This document shows, in pieces, positions 33,884 to 42,023 of a stretch of 64,000 bases of DNA. Location of the stretch: positions 18,917 through 82,916 of the forward strand of contig DEFL01000057.1 of NCBI GenBank assembly GCA_002350845.1, in the 5' to 3' direction. A model generated the notes under the pieces. It did not search any database. It was not told the origin of the DNA and worked only from the letters and a program-made list of their open reading frames with translations. The DNA is from Christensenella sp. UBA2853 (GTDB taxonomy: Bacteria > Bacillota > Clostridia > Christensenellales > Aristaeellaceae). The first letter of the stretch is position 1. Every line of letters starts with the position of its first letter. A program made the position numbers and the translations under genes.

Positions 33884-35191
33884 TCACGAATGATCCACCA
33901 GACGCCGCAGGCCTTTGGGATAGTGGTTTTTCATCACAAGCCCTGTGACTTTCCCCCAGCCGAGCGGAAGCCCGTCAAACGTCGGCAGCACATAGCCCTT
34001 GTGCTCCTCGTGCATCTGCACGGTTTCGCCCTGCAGGTAGCGGATGGCTTCCTCCTCGGAGATTTCCACCCTCTCCACATCCGGCGGGCAGTCGCACACG
34101 GCCCAGGCATGGTCCGGGGTAAAGATGCCCTTTCGCACTTCGCCCAGGTGCACCCCTGCGCGCAGAACTCTCACTCCGTTCAGGTCCGGACATCCGGGGA
34201 GTGTAAAGATGGTGCTCCCCAGCATGGACAGACTGTGCGGCACTGCGTGCACCGCCTTTTCCATCGCGCTGCGCACGTTTTTTTCATCCGGGCAGCGGGA
34301 AGGCGCGGCGATCGGCCGGCTGTCCCCTTCCCTCCGCACAAACCTTGCGGCAAACTGGCCTTCGCCCCGGATTCTGTGGGGATAGCAGGTATAGTATCCC
34401 GCTTTCCCGTCCACGCCGGGCAGCAGAAAGGGATCCAGGACAAAGTCCGGGTGTGCCTTCAGGAACCATTCGACATTCTCTTCATTCTCGCTGCGGTTCA
34501 TGGTGCAGGTGGAATACACCAGTCGGCCTCCGCCGCGCACCATCTGTGCTGCCTGATCAAGAATCTCCCTCTGACGCGCACAGCAGCCGCGGACAGACTC
34601 TGCGGACCATTCCTCCCGGGTTTCCGGATGTCTGCGGAACATGCCCTCTCCGGAGCACGGCGCATCCACCAGCACCGCGTCAAAGGCTTCGGGCCATTTG
34701 CGCGCGAGCTGAGACGGGTCCGCGGAGACGACCAGGGCATTGCTGACGCCCATGCGCTCCACGTTGCGCGACAGGATCTGTGCGCGCTTGGGCACAATCT
34801 CATTGGTGACCAGGAGTCCCTGCCCCTGCATGGCGGCCGCCAGCTGCGTGGTTTTCCCGCCCGGGGCCGCACACAGGTCGAGCACTGTTTCCCCGGGCTG
34901 CACATCGAGCACGGCTGCCGGCAGCATGGCGCTCGGCTCCTGCAGGTACCAGGCCCCGGCCTCATGCAGCACCTGCAGCCCGCAGCGGGAGTCCATGGAA
35001 AGATAGTATCCGTCCCTGCACCAGGGCACAGCCGCGCCCAGGCCCTCAGGCTGAAGATGGGAAGGCTGCTTGCGGGGATTGAGTCTCACGCCGCGCAGGG
35101 CTTCCTGCGCATACGAGGCACAGAACGCCTCGAATTCGTCTCCCAGCTGTCCCTGCATGGCTTCCAGGAATGCCGCGGGCAGATCATGCAT
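33884..35191 (-). CDS. rRNA cytosine-C5 methyltransferase, RsmF/NOL1-NOP2-Sun family
   Basis: A 435-residue S-adenosylmethionine-dependent RNA m5C methylase. The SAM motif is DLCAAPGGKTTQLA (105-118); the two catalytic cysteines are in VDAPCSGEGMF (Cys179) and YSTCTMN (Cys229). The C-terminal part resembles the RsmF/YebU PUA-like region. The start ATG 35191 lies inside the end of the upstream gene (8-base overlap), indicating coupled translation; the longer frame to 35344 is a shadow. The exact rRNA target is not certain. Confidence 0.92.
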   Translation of the reverse strand: MHDLPAAFLEAMQGQLGDEFEAFCASYAQEALRGVRLNPRKQPSHLQPEGLGAAVPWCRDGYYLSMDSRCGLQVLHEAGAWYLQEPSAMLPAAVLDVQPGETVLDLCAAPGGKTTQLAAAMQGQGLLVTNEIVPKRAQILSRNVERMGVSNALVVSADPSQLARKWPEAFDAVLVDAPCSGEGMFRRHPETREEWSAESVRGCCARQREILDQAAQMVRGGGRLVYSTCTMNRSENEENVEWFLKAHPDFVLDPFLLPGVDGKAGYYTCYPHRIRGEGQFAARFVRREGDSRPIAAPSRCPDEKNVRSAMEKAVHAVPHSLSMLGSTIFTLPGCPDLNGVRVLRAGVHLGEVRKGIFTPDHAWAVCDCPPDVERVEISEEEAIRYLQGETVQMHEEHKGYVLPTFDGLPLGWGKVTGLVMKNHYPKGLRRLVDHS

Positions 35192-35909
35192 CGTCCTGTT
35201 TCTCCTTTTCACTGCGCTTTTTCCGGATACCGACCGGTTCCGGACTCTTCCACTGCGGCGGAATATACGGTTCATTGTATGCGTCGCGCGCATCCACCGG
35301 CGGCGGGGCTGCGGTATACCGGAGCGGATCCGGTTCCGCCTCATCCTCAGCGAGGATCTTGCGGATCAGATGCCGCAGTCCGCCGGTCTTCTCCTTCGTT
35401 TTCACATGGCGCCTGCGTCTGTGCTCTTCCGGCACGATCTCGGCATCCATTTCTTCCATGACCTGGATTTCTTCCCCGGTCTCTTCGGTTTCCTCCTGCG
35501 CCGTACTGTACTCCACATCGGTCATGGGGTCCATATACACCAGGTTCTCGGGGCTTCGCTGGAGGCCTGTATCCGGAATCACATACGCGTCATCCTCCGG
35601 CACGCTTCCGACCGTCGGCATGCTCTGCGCTGCAGCCCGGCTTGCCTTCACCCTCGGCTTTCCCCGGTGTCTCAGGCGGCGGAAAAAGCTGCGCCAGACT
35701 TCAAACGGCCGCCACCGGAAGAGATACACCGTCAGGTCAATCGCGGTCCCAACCACAAGCAGAATAATCAGAAGAAGCACCCAGTTGTTCGCAATAAAGG
35801 TCAGCAGGCTCAGGTGCTCCGGCTGCGTGACGGCACCATATATCATCTGGATGACTGACTTCAGCCAGCTGAAAAAGGCAGAGAAGATCACATTGGAAAT
35901 ATTGTTCAT
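35184..35909 (-). CDS. Membrane protein with acidic cytoplasmic tail, unknown function
   Basis: A 241-residue protein I do not recognise. One strong membrane segment (WVLLLIILLVVGTAIDLTVYLF, about residues 44-65) is preceded by a weaker N-terminal amphipathic stretch (SNVIFSAFFSWLKSVIQMIYG) and followed by a basic patch, then a long, acidic, probably disordered tail with clusters such as EETEETGEEIQVMEEMDAEIVPEE, and a Lys/Arg-rich end. It sits between cdaR and the methylase gene, 57 bases after cdaR, suggesting co-transcription with the c-di-AMP genes. ATG 35909 follows GGAGGGCAGC. Confidence 0.7.
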   Translation of the reverse strand: MNNISNVIFSAFFSWLKSVIQMIYGAVTQPEHLSLLTFIANNWVLLLIILLVVGTAIDLTVYLFRWRPFEVWRSFFRRLRHRGKPRVKASRAAAQSMPTVGSVPEDDAYVIPDTGLQRSPENLVYMDPMTDVEYSTAQEETEETGEEIQVMEEMDAEIVPEEHRRRRHVKTKEKTGGLRHLIRKILAEDEAEPDPLRYTAAPPPVDARDAYNEPYIPPQWKSPEPVGIRKKRSEKEKQDDA

Positions 35910-35966
35910 GCTGCCCTCCGTCAAAAAAAGCAAGTGAAGCAGCGAAGACTGCCTCACCTGCATGCT

Positions 35967-37289
35967 TTATTTCGATCTCACAGTCAGCGTTACCGCAGAG
36001 GGTGAAGTCTTCACCGTGTATTCCTGTCCATCATCCCCGGATATTTCACACAGGACAGGCAGCTCATAGGTGCCCTCTTCTGTCAGGCCGGCTGCATCGA
36101 CCCGCAGGAGCAGCTGAGATCCCTTGAGGGAGTTCAGCCAGTTGAGCGGACCCTGCACGGTCACAATATCGGCATACCGTTCTTCGAGCACCGCGCTGAG
36201 ATTCGCTTCGGCACCGGTGACATTGATCCGGACGTCCGTAAAGACCTTCTCAGAGATCACTTCGCCGATTTCCACGGACACCGTCACGGAGTCCTGGCTC
36301 ATATAGACCAGTTCACTGGGGCGTCTGAGGCGCACATTCTGCGTGAAGGATTCCTTGCGGCCCGTGACATCCACGGTCAGGTCCGTAAAGATGCTGTCGA
36401 GGTTCTCCAGCGTATCCGCGCGTCCGGCCACCCGGATCTTATCCGGTGAGAAGGTCACGGACTTCACCTCGTAGCCTTCGGCAGGCACGCCGGTGATCAC
36501 GCCGGTCTGGGAGAAGGTCAGCAGCTTGGTCGGATACACCGTCTGCTCCGCAATCACGGAATCGACGAGAACGGACATGCTTGTGACTTCGAGCAGGTCG
36601 CTCTCCACGGTCTGATTCTGCTGGTCCACCAGGCGGAACGAGAGCGCGGAGCGCTGCACGCCTTCCACCGCGGGCACGGTGGACAGATCCTGCACGACCT
36701 CTGCGCGGACCACGGACTCGACAATCGAGCGCGGGCCGGAAACCGTGAGGGTGGTGGGATCGAGCGTGGTGGAAGTGGTATACCAGCCGTCAGCCATTTC
36801 GCCCACGGTCTCGCGGACGATCGGAATCCGGTTTCTGGTGATGTATTCCTCGACTTCCAGGGTGACCGAGGCCGGCGTCACTTCCAGCACGGTGCCGTAG
36901 GAGGAGGAATTGGTGGTCAGGATACGCACCTGCTGGGTGCCGGCAGAGCGCACGCGGCTCAGGTCGATTCTCGGGACAAAGTTTGCCGCACTCACGGTCT
37001 GATACTGCATCTGCGGGACCGAGGCGCGGATGGTGACATCCTGGATCTGATCACTCAGGTCATTGGTCACGATGAAGCCGTTGCGCTTCATGTTATCCGT
37101 GCCGGACACGGTCAGCGTCACATCGGGAATCGTTTTTTCTCTGGTGATCGTCGGGTCCTGTGCAATCAGCACCGACCAGATCACTGCCGCAAGAAACAGG
37201 GAGAGCAGTTTATAGCCCCAGTTCCTCGTCAGCAGTTTCTTCAGTTCTTCCCGGAGGATTTTCCATTTGGAGGAAAATGAATTGCTCAT
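35967..37289 (-). CDS. cdaR: YbbR-domain regulator of c-di-AMP synthase (CdaR)
   Basis: A 440-residue protein with one N-terminal membrane helix (LLSLFLAAVIWSVLIAQDP) and an extracytoplasmic chain of YbbR repeats (for example GFIVTNDLSDQIQDVTIRASVP and GYEVKSVTFSPDKIRVAGR). In Firmicutes CdaR binds and modulates the membrane diadenylate cyclase CdaA. The start overlaps the cdaA stop (ATGA), so the two are translated together. glmM, which usually follows, is absent here. Confidence 0.92.
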   Translation of the reverse strand: MSNSFSSKWKILREELKKLLTRNWGYKLLSLFLAAVIWSVLIAQDPTITREKTIPDVTLTVSGTDNMKRNGFIVTNDLSDQIQDVTIRASVPQMQYQTVSAANFVPRIDLSRVRSAGTQQVRILTTNSSSYGTVLEVTPASVTLEVEEYITRNRIPIVRETVGEMADGWYTTSTTLDPTTLTVSGPRSIVESVVRAEVVQDLSTVPAVEGVQRSALSFRLVDQQNQTVESDLLEVTSMSVLVDSVIAEQTVYPTKLLTFSQTGVITGVPAEGYEVKSVTFSPDKIRVAGRADTLENLDSIFTDLTVDVTGRKESFTQNVRLRRPSELVYMSQDSVTVSVEIGEVISEKVFTDVRINVTGAEANLSAVLEERYADIVTVQGPLNWLNSLKGSQLLLRVDAAGLTEEGTYELPVLCEISGDDGQEYTVKTSPSAVTLTVRSK

Positions 37290-38134
37290 GCCTTCTCCTC
37301 CTTTCCGAACTGGAAGAGACGCTTCCACGGGCTGGCCTGCTTGTGGAACAGATCATTGAGCATGCTGCGCAGGGAATTCTCATCGAGCCCGCGGCTGATT
37401 TCGCCGCCTCTCGCATAGGAGATGATGCCCGTTTCCTCGGAAACAATCAGCGAGAGCGCATCGGTCGTCTCCGTCAGGCCGATCGCGGCGCGGTGGCGGG
37501 TGCCGAGCTCACGGCTCACATTGCGGTTTTCCGTCAGCGGAAGAATGCAGGCGGCCGCGACCACGCGCGTTCCGCTCACCACCACTGCTCCGTCATGGAG
37601 CGGTGTGTTGGGTTCAAAGATGTTTTCCAGCAGCGGAGAAGAGACTGCAGCGTCAATATAGGTGCCGGTCTCCACATACTCCTTGAGGCCGGTTTTCTGT
37701 TCGATGACAATCAGCGCACCCACACGCCTGCGGCTGAGGGAAACGCAGCATTCCACAATCCCGTCAATGGCTTTGGTCACTTCATCATTGTCTTCCCGGC
37801 GGGAGGAGGAATTGAGACCTGCCCCGCGTCCGACCTGTTCGAGGGCATGACGCAGTTCCGGCTGGAAGAGAATCACCAGAACGATTGCGCCATTCTGGAC
37901 CACGGTTGCAAGGAGCCAGTTGAGTGCTGTAAGACCGATCATATTGCTGACCAGGGAGGCAAGGATCAGAAGGCCGAATCCCTTGAGAACGGCGCTTCCG
38001 CGTGTATGTCGAATGAGCATCAGGATCTCATAGAGAACCACTGCCACGATCACAATATCCAGTATATCTGCCAGCCCCAACCTGTGAATCAAATTCCAGT
38101 ACGCGTTTTGCAATGTCTGCACACTGATATTCAA
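37286..38134 (-). CDS. cdaA: Membrane diadenylate cyclase CdaA (c-di-AMP synthase)
   Basis: A 282-residue enzyme that joins two ATP to make cyclic di-AMP. Three N-terminal helices (about residues 20-95) anchor it, and the DisA_N catalytic domain follows. The two signature motifs are intact: PLHDGAVV (Asp181-Gly-Ala) and TRHRAAIG (residues 213-217). It heads the cdaA-cdaR unit. c-di-AMP controls potassium and osmotic balance in Firmicutes. A TATACT -10 box lies upstream near 38177 on the minus strand, with a poor -35. Confidence 0.96.
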   Translation of the reverse strand: MNISVQTLQNAYWNLIHRLGLADILDIVIVAVVLYEILMLIRHTRGSAVLKGFGLLILASLVSNMIGLTALNWLLATVVQNGAIVLVILFQPELRHALEQVGRGAGLNSSSRREDNDEVTKAIDGIVECCVSLSRRRVGALIVIEQKTGLKEYVETGTYIDAAVSSPLLENIFEPNTPLHDGAVVVSGTRVVAAACILPLTENRNVSRELGTRHRAAIGLTETTDALSLIVSEETGIISYARGGEISRGLDENSLRSMLNDLFHKQASPWKRLFQFGKEEKA

Positions 38135-38242
38135 TGCAATCGCCTCACTTTCATTTCAGGATGGGTTCCTTTGAAGTATACACTATTTACGAATGAAAAC
38201 CTAGATTTGTTCCCGGTTTTTTCACATTATTTTTTTCCATGC

Positions 38243-38267
38243 AAAAAGAGGACAGACGCTGCTGTCC
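38243..38267 (-). terminator. Terminator of the purine gene cluster after purB
   Basis: GGACAG (38250-38255) pairs with CTGTCC (38262-38267); on the minus strand TCTTTTTG follows. It lies 20 bases past the purB stop. Confidence 0.7.
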
Positions 38268-38286
38268 CCTTTGTTCTTATTGGTCT

Positions 38287-39720
38287 TTAGACGGTCAATT
38301 CGACCTGTCCGCCGGCTTCCCCGGCCGTTTCCTTCAGCAGCGGACGGATGATCTCGTCGAGATATTCCGTGACCTGCTCGGCGGAGCGGCCGGTATAGTT
38401 TTCAGGCTTGAGCACCGCGCGGAGATCCTCTTCATTGAGCTGGAAGGAGGGATCGGCTGCGACGCGCTCGATCATATCGTTCTCCCCGCCCTCTTCCTTG
38501 ACGTGACGGGCCGCGAGCTGTGCATGCACGCGGAGCTTTTCGTGGAGTTCCTGACGGTTGCCGCCCTTTTCCACAGCGTCCATCATGATGTTTTCAGTCG
38601 CCATGAAGGGCAGTTCGCGCATGACTCTCTGGCGGATGACCTTTTCATAGACCACCATGCCGTCACACACGTTCATCATGATATTGAGAATGGCATCCAC
38701 GCCCAGGAATGCCTCCGCCACGGCAATGCGCTTGTTGGCCGAGTCATCGAGCGTTCTTTCAAAGAACTGGCAGGACGCGGTGATCGCTGTATTGAGCGTA
38801 TCCACCATCACATAGCGGCTGAGCGCGTCAATGCGCTCGCTGCGCATGGGATTGCGCTTGTACGGCATGGCGGAGGAGCCGATCTGGCTCTTTTCAAAGG
38901 GCTCTTCCATCTCCTTGAAGCTGGCCAGCAGGCGCATGTCATAGGCAAACTTGCTGGCAGACTGGGCAATCCCGGAGAGCACGGAAACCACCTGATAATC
39001 CACCTTGCGGGAATAGGTCTGTCCGGACACCGGGACCACCCGGCTCATCCCGAACATATCGGCAATGCGCTTTTCCACGCCGCGGACACGGGCTGTATCC
39101 CCGTGGAAGAGTTCCATAAAGCTGGCCTGCGTGCCCGTCGTGCCCTTGGAGCCCAGGAGCGCGAGGGACTGGATTCTGTGCTCGACTTCCTCGTAATCCA
39201 TATAGATTTCATTGAGCCAGAGGGTGGCGCGCTTGCCGACCGTGGTCAGCTGGGCCGGCTGCAGATGGGTGTAGGCCAGGCACGGGAGGGCCTTATAGCG
39301 GTCGGCAAAATCGGCCAGGAGGCTGATGACCGTCAGGAGCTTGGAACGCACGAGTTCCAGGGCTTCCTTCATGATCAGCACATCCGTGTTGTCGCCGACA
39401 TAGCAGGATGTGGCGCCGAGGTGAATGATGCCGGCGGCATCCGGGCACTGCAGGCCGTACGCATAGACATGACTCATGACGTCATGGCGGACTTCCCGCT
39501 CACGTGCACGGGCCACATCATAATTGATGTCGTCCTTATGAGCTTCCAGCTGGGCAATCTGTTCGTCGGTGATGTCCAGGCCCTCGGCCTGTTCAGCCCT
39601 GGCCAGTGCAATCCACAGTCTGCGCCAGGTGCGGAACTTATGGTCCTCTGAAAACAGGAACTGCATTTCTTTGCTTGCGTAGCGTGTGGAAAAAGGGCTT
39701 ACATAGCTGTCCGTCGCCAT
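38287..39720 (-). CDS. purB: Adenylosuccinate lyase
   Basis: A 477-residue enzyme of the fumarase/aspartase superfamily that removes fumarate from SAICAR and from adenylosuccinate in purine synthesis. The signature loop IGSSAMPYKRNPMRSE (about residues 278-293) carries the catalytic Ser; AAGIIHLGATSCYVGDNTD supplies active-site residues. The start follows AAGGAGGCAGC. It is the last gene of purE-purC-purO-purB, after a 60-base gap with a hairpin. Confidence 0.96.
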   Translation of the reverse strand: MATDSYVSPFSTRYASKEMQFLFSEDHKFRTWRRLWIALARAEQAEGLDITDEQIAQLEAHKDDINYDVARAREREVRHDVMSHVYAYGLQCPDAAGIIHLGATSCYVGDNTDVLIMKEALELVRSKLLTVISLLADFADRYKALPCLAYTHLQPAQLTTVGKRATLWLNEIYMDYEEVEHRIQSLALLGSKGTTGTQASFMELFHGDTARVRGVEKRIADMFGMSRVVPVSGQTYSRKVDYQVVSVLSGIAQSASKFAYDMRLLASFKEMEEPFEKSQIGSSAMPYKRNPMRSERIDALSRYVMVDTLNTAITASCQFFERTLDDSANKRIAVAEAFLGVDAILNIMMNVCDGMVVYEKVIRQRVMRELPFMATENIMMDAVEKGGNRQELHEKLRVHAQLAARHVKEEGGENDMIERVAADPSFQLNEEDLRAVLKPENYTGRSAEQVTEYLDEIIRPLLKETAGEAGGQVELTV

Positions 39721-39745
39721 CTTGCTGCCTCCTTGAACAAAGTCA

Positions 39746-39768
39746 GCGGCCGTAGAATGTGCGGCCGC
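39746..39768 (-). other. Intercistronic hairpin between purO and purB
   Basis: GCGGCCG pairs with CGGCCGC around a 9-base loop, without a T run, suggesting processing or stabilisation rather than termination. Confidence 0.45.
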
Positions 39769-39780
39769 CGAAACAATGGA

Positions 39781-40494
39781 TTACTGATACTTGTTGATCA
39801 CGCATTCCTGTCCCTTGCTTCCGTCGACGGGAAGTTCGCAGGTGAACAGAGAAATGCGGTTTTCGCTGTCCAGGCTCTCCCAGACTTCCTTCGTCCAGTC
39901 TTCAAAGGAACCCTTAACGCTCACGCGCTCAGGCTCGCCTTCAAAGGACGGGATGGGATTGCCGTCGCAGCGATAGGTGTGCAGGAACGCACCTTCGCCG
40001 TTGGCCATGGTGGAATACTCAAAGAACTGGCGCAGCACCACATCGGGATTGCCGCGGTCGCTCTTGAGGATGGAGAGACGGAAGGATGCCTGTCCGTCGG
40101 CCACTTCCACCAGACCGGAAATACGGGGCGTGTAGTTGGGCATATCGGGCTCAAAGGTTCTGGAGCGGAGCGCTTCCTCAAAGGTCTTGCCCGCTTCCAG
40201 ATAATCCCGGATGGTATCCGTCTGGTCGCCGTTGGTGATGATGTGCACACCGCCGGAGATGTGGCGGTACGGGGCATAGATGATCAGGCGCGGGTCGATC
40301 ATCTTGGATTCGTCATAGGCACGGGTCTCGAGCGTGTCCGCATCGGTCTTGACGAAGATCCTGTTGCGGCTGTTTTCGCTGCGTCCCATGATGAAATATG
40401 CAATGCGGGCAGCAGTCCCGTCTTCATTCATGCCCAGGACAATGCCGCGGCCGGGATAACGGTTGCCGGCAAGAAGAGATACCATGTTTTCCAT
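39781..40494 (-). CDS. purO: IMP cyclohydrolase, archaeal PurO family
   Basis: A 237-residue protein resembling the PurO-type IMP cyclohydrolase (YPGRGIVLGMNEDGTAARIAYFIMGRSENSRNR near the start, and a mid-region IYAPYRHISGGVHIITNGDQTD). It would close the ring of FAICAR to give IMP, the last step of purine synthesis. Most bacteria use the C- or N-terminal half of PurH for this; some Clostridia carry PurO. ATG 40494 follows GAGGG by 5 bases; a GTG at 40506 overlaps purC and is less likely. It follows purC by eight bases. The identification is by motif recall, not alignment. Confidence 0.82.
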   Translation of the reverse strand: MENMVSLLAGNRYPGRGIVLGMNEDGTAARIAYFIMGRSENSRNRIFVKTDADTLETRAYDESKMIDPRLIIYAPYRHISGGVHIITNGDQTDTIRDYLEAGKTFEEALRSRTFEPDMPNYTPRISGLVEVADGQASFRLSILKSDRGNPDVVLRQFFEYSTMANGEGAFLHTYRCDGNPIPSFEGEPERVSVKGSFEDWTKEVWESLDSENRISLFTCELPVDGSKGQECVINKYQ

Positions 40495-40502
40495 AACAGC
40501 CC

Positions 40503-41216
40503 TCACTCTTCGATATGCAGGCGGCGGGCCATCTCGATATAGGCCTCTTCCACCCCGCCCATGTCACGACGGAAACGGTCCTTGTCCAGCTTCTCGTGGG
40601 TGGTTGCATCCCAGAAGCGGCAGGTGTCGGGAGAAATCTCGTCAGCCAGCACGAGCGTGCCGTCGGAGGTGACGCCGAACTCAAGCTTGAAGTCGATGAG
40701 TTCCACATTGATTTCCTTGAAGAAGCGGATGAGCACGCTGTCCACTTTCAGAGCATACTCTGCGATGAGCTTCATCTGCTCGTCGGTGGCCCAGCCCATG
40801 GCAGCGATGTGATACTCGTTGACCATCGGGTCGTCGAGTTCGTCGCACTTGTAGCAGTATTCAATGACGGGCTTGCGCAGCGGGGTGCCTTCCGGAATGC
40901 CCAGGCGCTTGGACAGGCTGCCGGCAGCCACATTGCGGATGATGACTTCGAGGGGCACGATGCTGACCTTCTTGACGACGGTCTCGCGGTCGCTGATTTC
41001 TTCGACAAAGTGGGTGGGCACACCGTTCTTCTCGAGCATCTGCATGAGGCGGTTGGTCATCATGTTGTTGATGGCGCCCTTGCCCTTGATGGTGCCGCGC
41101 TTCTTGCCGTTGAGGGCGGTCGCGTCATCCTTGTAGTCGACAATCACCAGATCAGGCTGATCGGTGGCAAACACTTTCTTGGCTTTTCCTTCATAGAGCT
41201 GTTCAAGTTTTTTCAT
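40503..41216 (-). CDS. purC: Phosphoribosylaminoimidazole-succinocarboxamide synthase (SAICAR synthetase)
   Basis: A 237-residue ATP-dependent ligase joining aspartate to CAIR. The family blocks are clear: LYEGKAKKVFATDQPDLVIVDYKDDATALNGKK at the start, RNVAAGSLSKRLGIPEG in the middle and VLADEISPDTCRFWD near the end. Length is normal. It lies between purE and purO in one unit; its substrate is produced from the PurE product. Confidence 0.97.
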   Translation of the reverse strand: MKKLEQLYEGKAKKVFATDQPDLVIVDYKDDATALNGKKRGTIKGKGAINNMMTNRLMQMLEKNGVPTHFVEEISDRETVVKKVSIVPLEVIIRNVAAGSLSKRLGIPEGTPLRKPVIEYCYKCDELDDPMVNEYHIAAMGWATDEQMKLIAEYALKVDSVLIRFFKEINVELIDFKLEFGVTSDGTLVLADEISPDTCRFWDATTHEKLDKDRFRRDMGGVEEAYIEMARRLHIEE

Positions 41217-41243
41217 ACTGTTTCGCCTCGCAGGGCTTCCTCC

Positions 41244-41732
41244 TTATTTCTGTTCCTGAAGTGCACGGTCCTTGAGTAATACGGCCTCGGTCTGTCTGGC
41301 CCGGAGCTCTTCGAGCTTCTGGGCAATGGTGTCATCCGAAACGGCGAGAATCTGTGCCGCGAGAAGCGCTGCATTGGCTGCACCGTCAATGGCAACCGTT
41401 GCGACAGGCATTCCGCTCGGCATCTGTACTGTGGAGAGCAGTGCGTCCAGACCATCCAGTGTAGAGGACTTGATCGGGACACCGATCACCGGAAGTGTGG
41501 TTCTCGCAGCAAGCGCGCCCGCCAGATGTGCCGCTTTCCCGGCACCGGCAATGATTGCCCCAAAGCCTTCGGCTCTGGCATTCCTGGCAAAGTCCGCAGC
41601 CGCATCCGGTGTCCTGTGAGCCGAATAGATATGCGCCTCACAGGGAATGTTGAGTTTCCCGAGCATATCCAGTGCACCCTGCATCAGCGGGAGGTCACTG
41701 TCGCTGCCCATGATGACCGCAACTTTCTTCAT
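41244..41732 (-). CDS. purE: N5-carboxyaminoimidazole ribonucleotide mutase
   Basis: A 162-residue PurE. The active-site MGSDSDLP motif (residues 8-15), SAHRTP and the later GKAAHLAGALAARTTLPVIGVPI block are present. It begins the purine unit behind a good promoter. ATG 41732 follows GGAAAGGAC; the frame to 41798 covers the promoter and is not coding. Confidence 0.96.
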   Translation of the reverse strand: MKKVAVIMGSDSDLPLMQGALDMLGKLNIPCEAHIYSAHRTPDAAADFARNARAEGFGAIIAGAGKAAHLAGALAARTTLPVIGVPIKSSTLDGLDALLSTVQMPSGMPVATVAIDGAANAALLAAQILAVSDDTIAQKLEELRARQTEAVLLKDRALQEQK

Positions 41733-41771
41733 GAAAACGTCCTTTCCATTTGTTCTCGATTGCCCGGAGTT

Positions 41772-41780
41772 CCGAACAAT
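41772..41780 (+). promoter_or_regulatory. PurBox-like sequence at the purE promoter
   Basis: CCGAACAAT matches the core of the Bacillus PurR box (CCGAACWWT) and lies just after the -10 box of the purE promoter. A second copy, CCGAACATT, lies upstream at 41909-41917. Bacillus boxes are normally paired much closer and inverted, so regulation by a PurR homologue is only a possibility. Confidence 0.35.
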
Positions 41781-41787
41781 CACAGCA

Positions 41788-41815
41788 ATTGTACCCATCC
41801 TGTGGCGCTTGTCAA
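41788..41815 (-). promoter_or_regulatory. Promoter of the purE-purC-purO-purB unit
   Basis: On the minus strand TTGACA (41810-41815) and TACAAT (41788-41793) are spaced by 16 bases. Confidence 0.75.
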
Positions 41816-41972
41816 GGCGCAGAACAAAACTTTTTCCGTTTTATTGCAATCATTTATTTTTCAGGTTTATTCCTTGTCTCAAATCAACCAGATTGTCCAT
41901 TTATTCATCCGAACATTTTTTCGTATTTTTACGGAAAAATTCGTAAATTGTTTTGTGAGGGCGTTTTCGCAC

Positions 41973-42003
41973 AAAAAAACATGGCCGGAAACATCCGGCC
42001 ATG
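41973..42003 (-). terminator. Terminator of the nucleoside importer operon
   Basis: A 10-bp perfect stem (CATGGCCGGA with TCCGGCCATG, loop AACA) is followed on the minus strand by seven T residues, 20 bases after the last permease stop. Confidence 0.9.
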
Positions 42004-42023
42004 CGAGGATCTGAAATGTGCCG

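Noticed and set aside
41733..41980. Purine riboswitch upstream of purE
   Set aside because: I looked for the conserved purine aptamer core on the minus strand and did not find it; only promoter elements and PurBox-like words are present.
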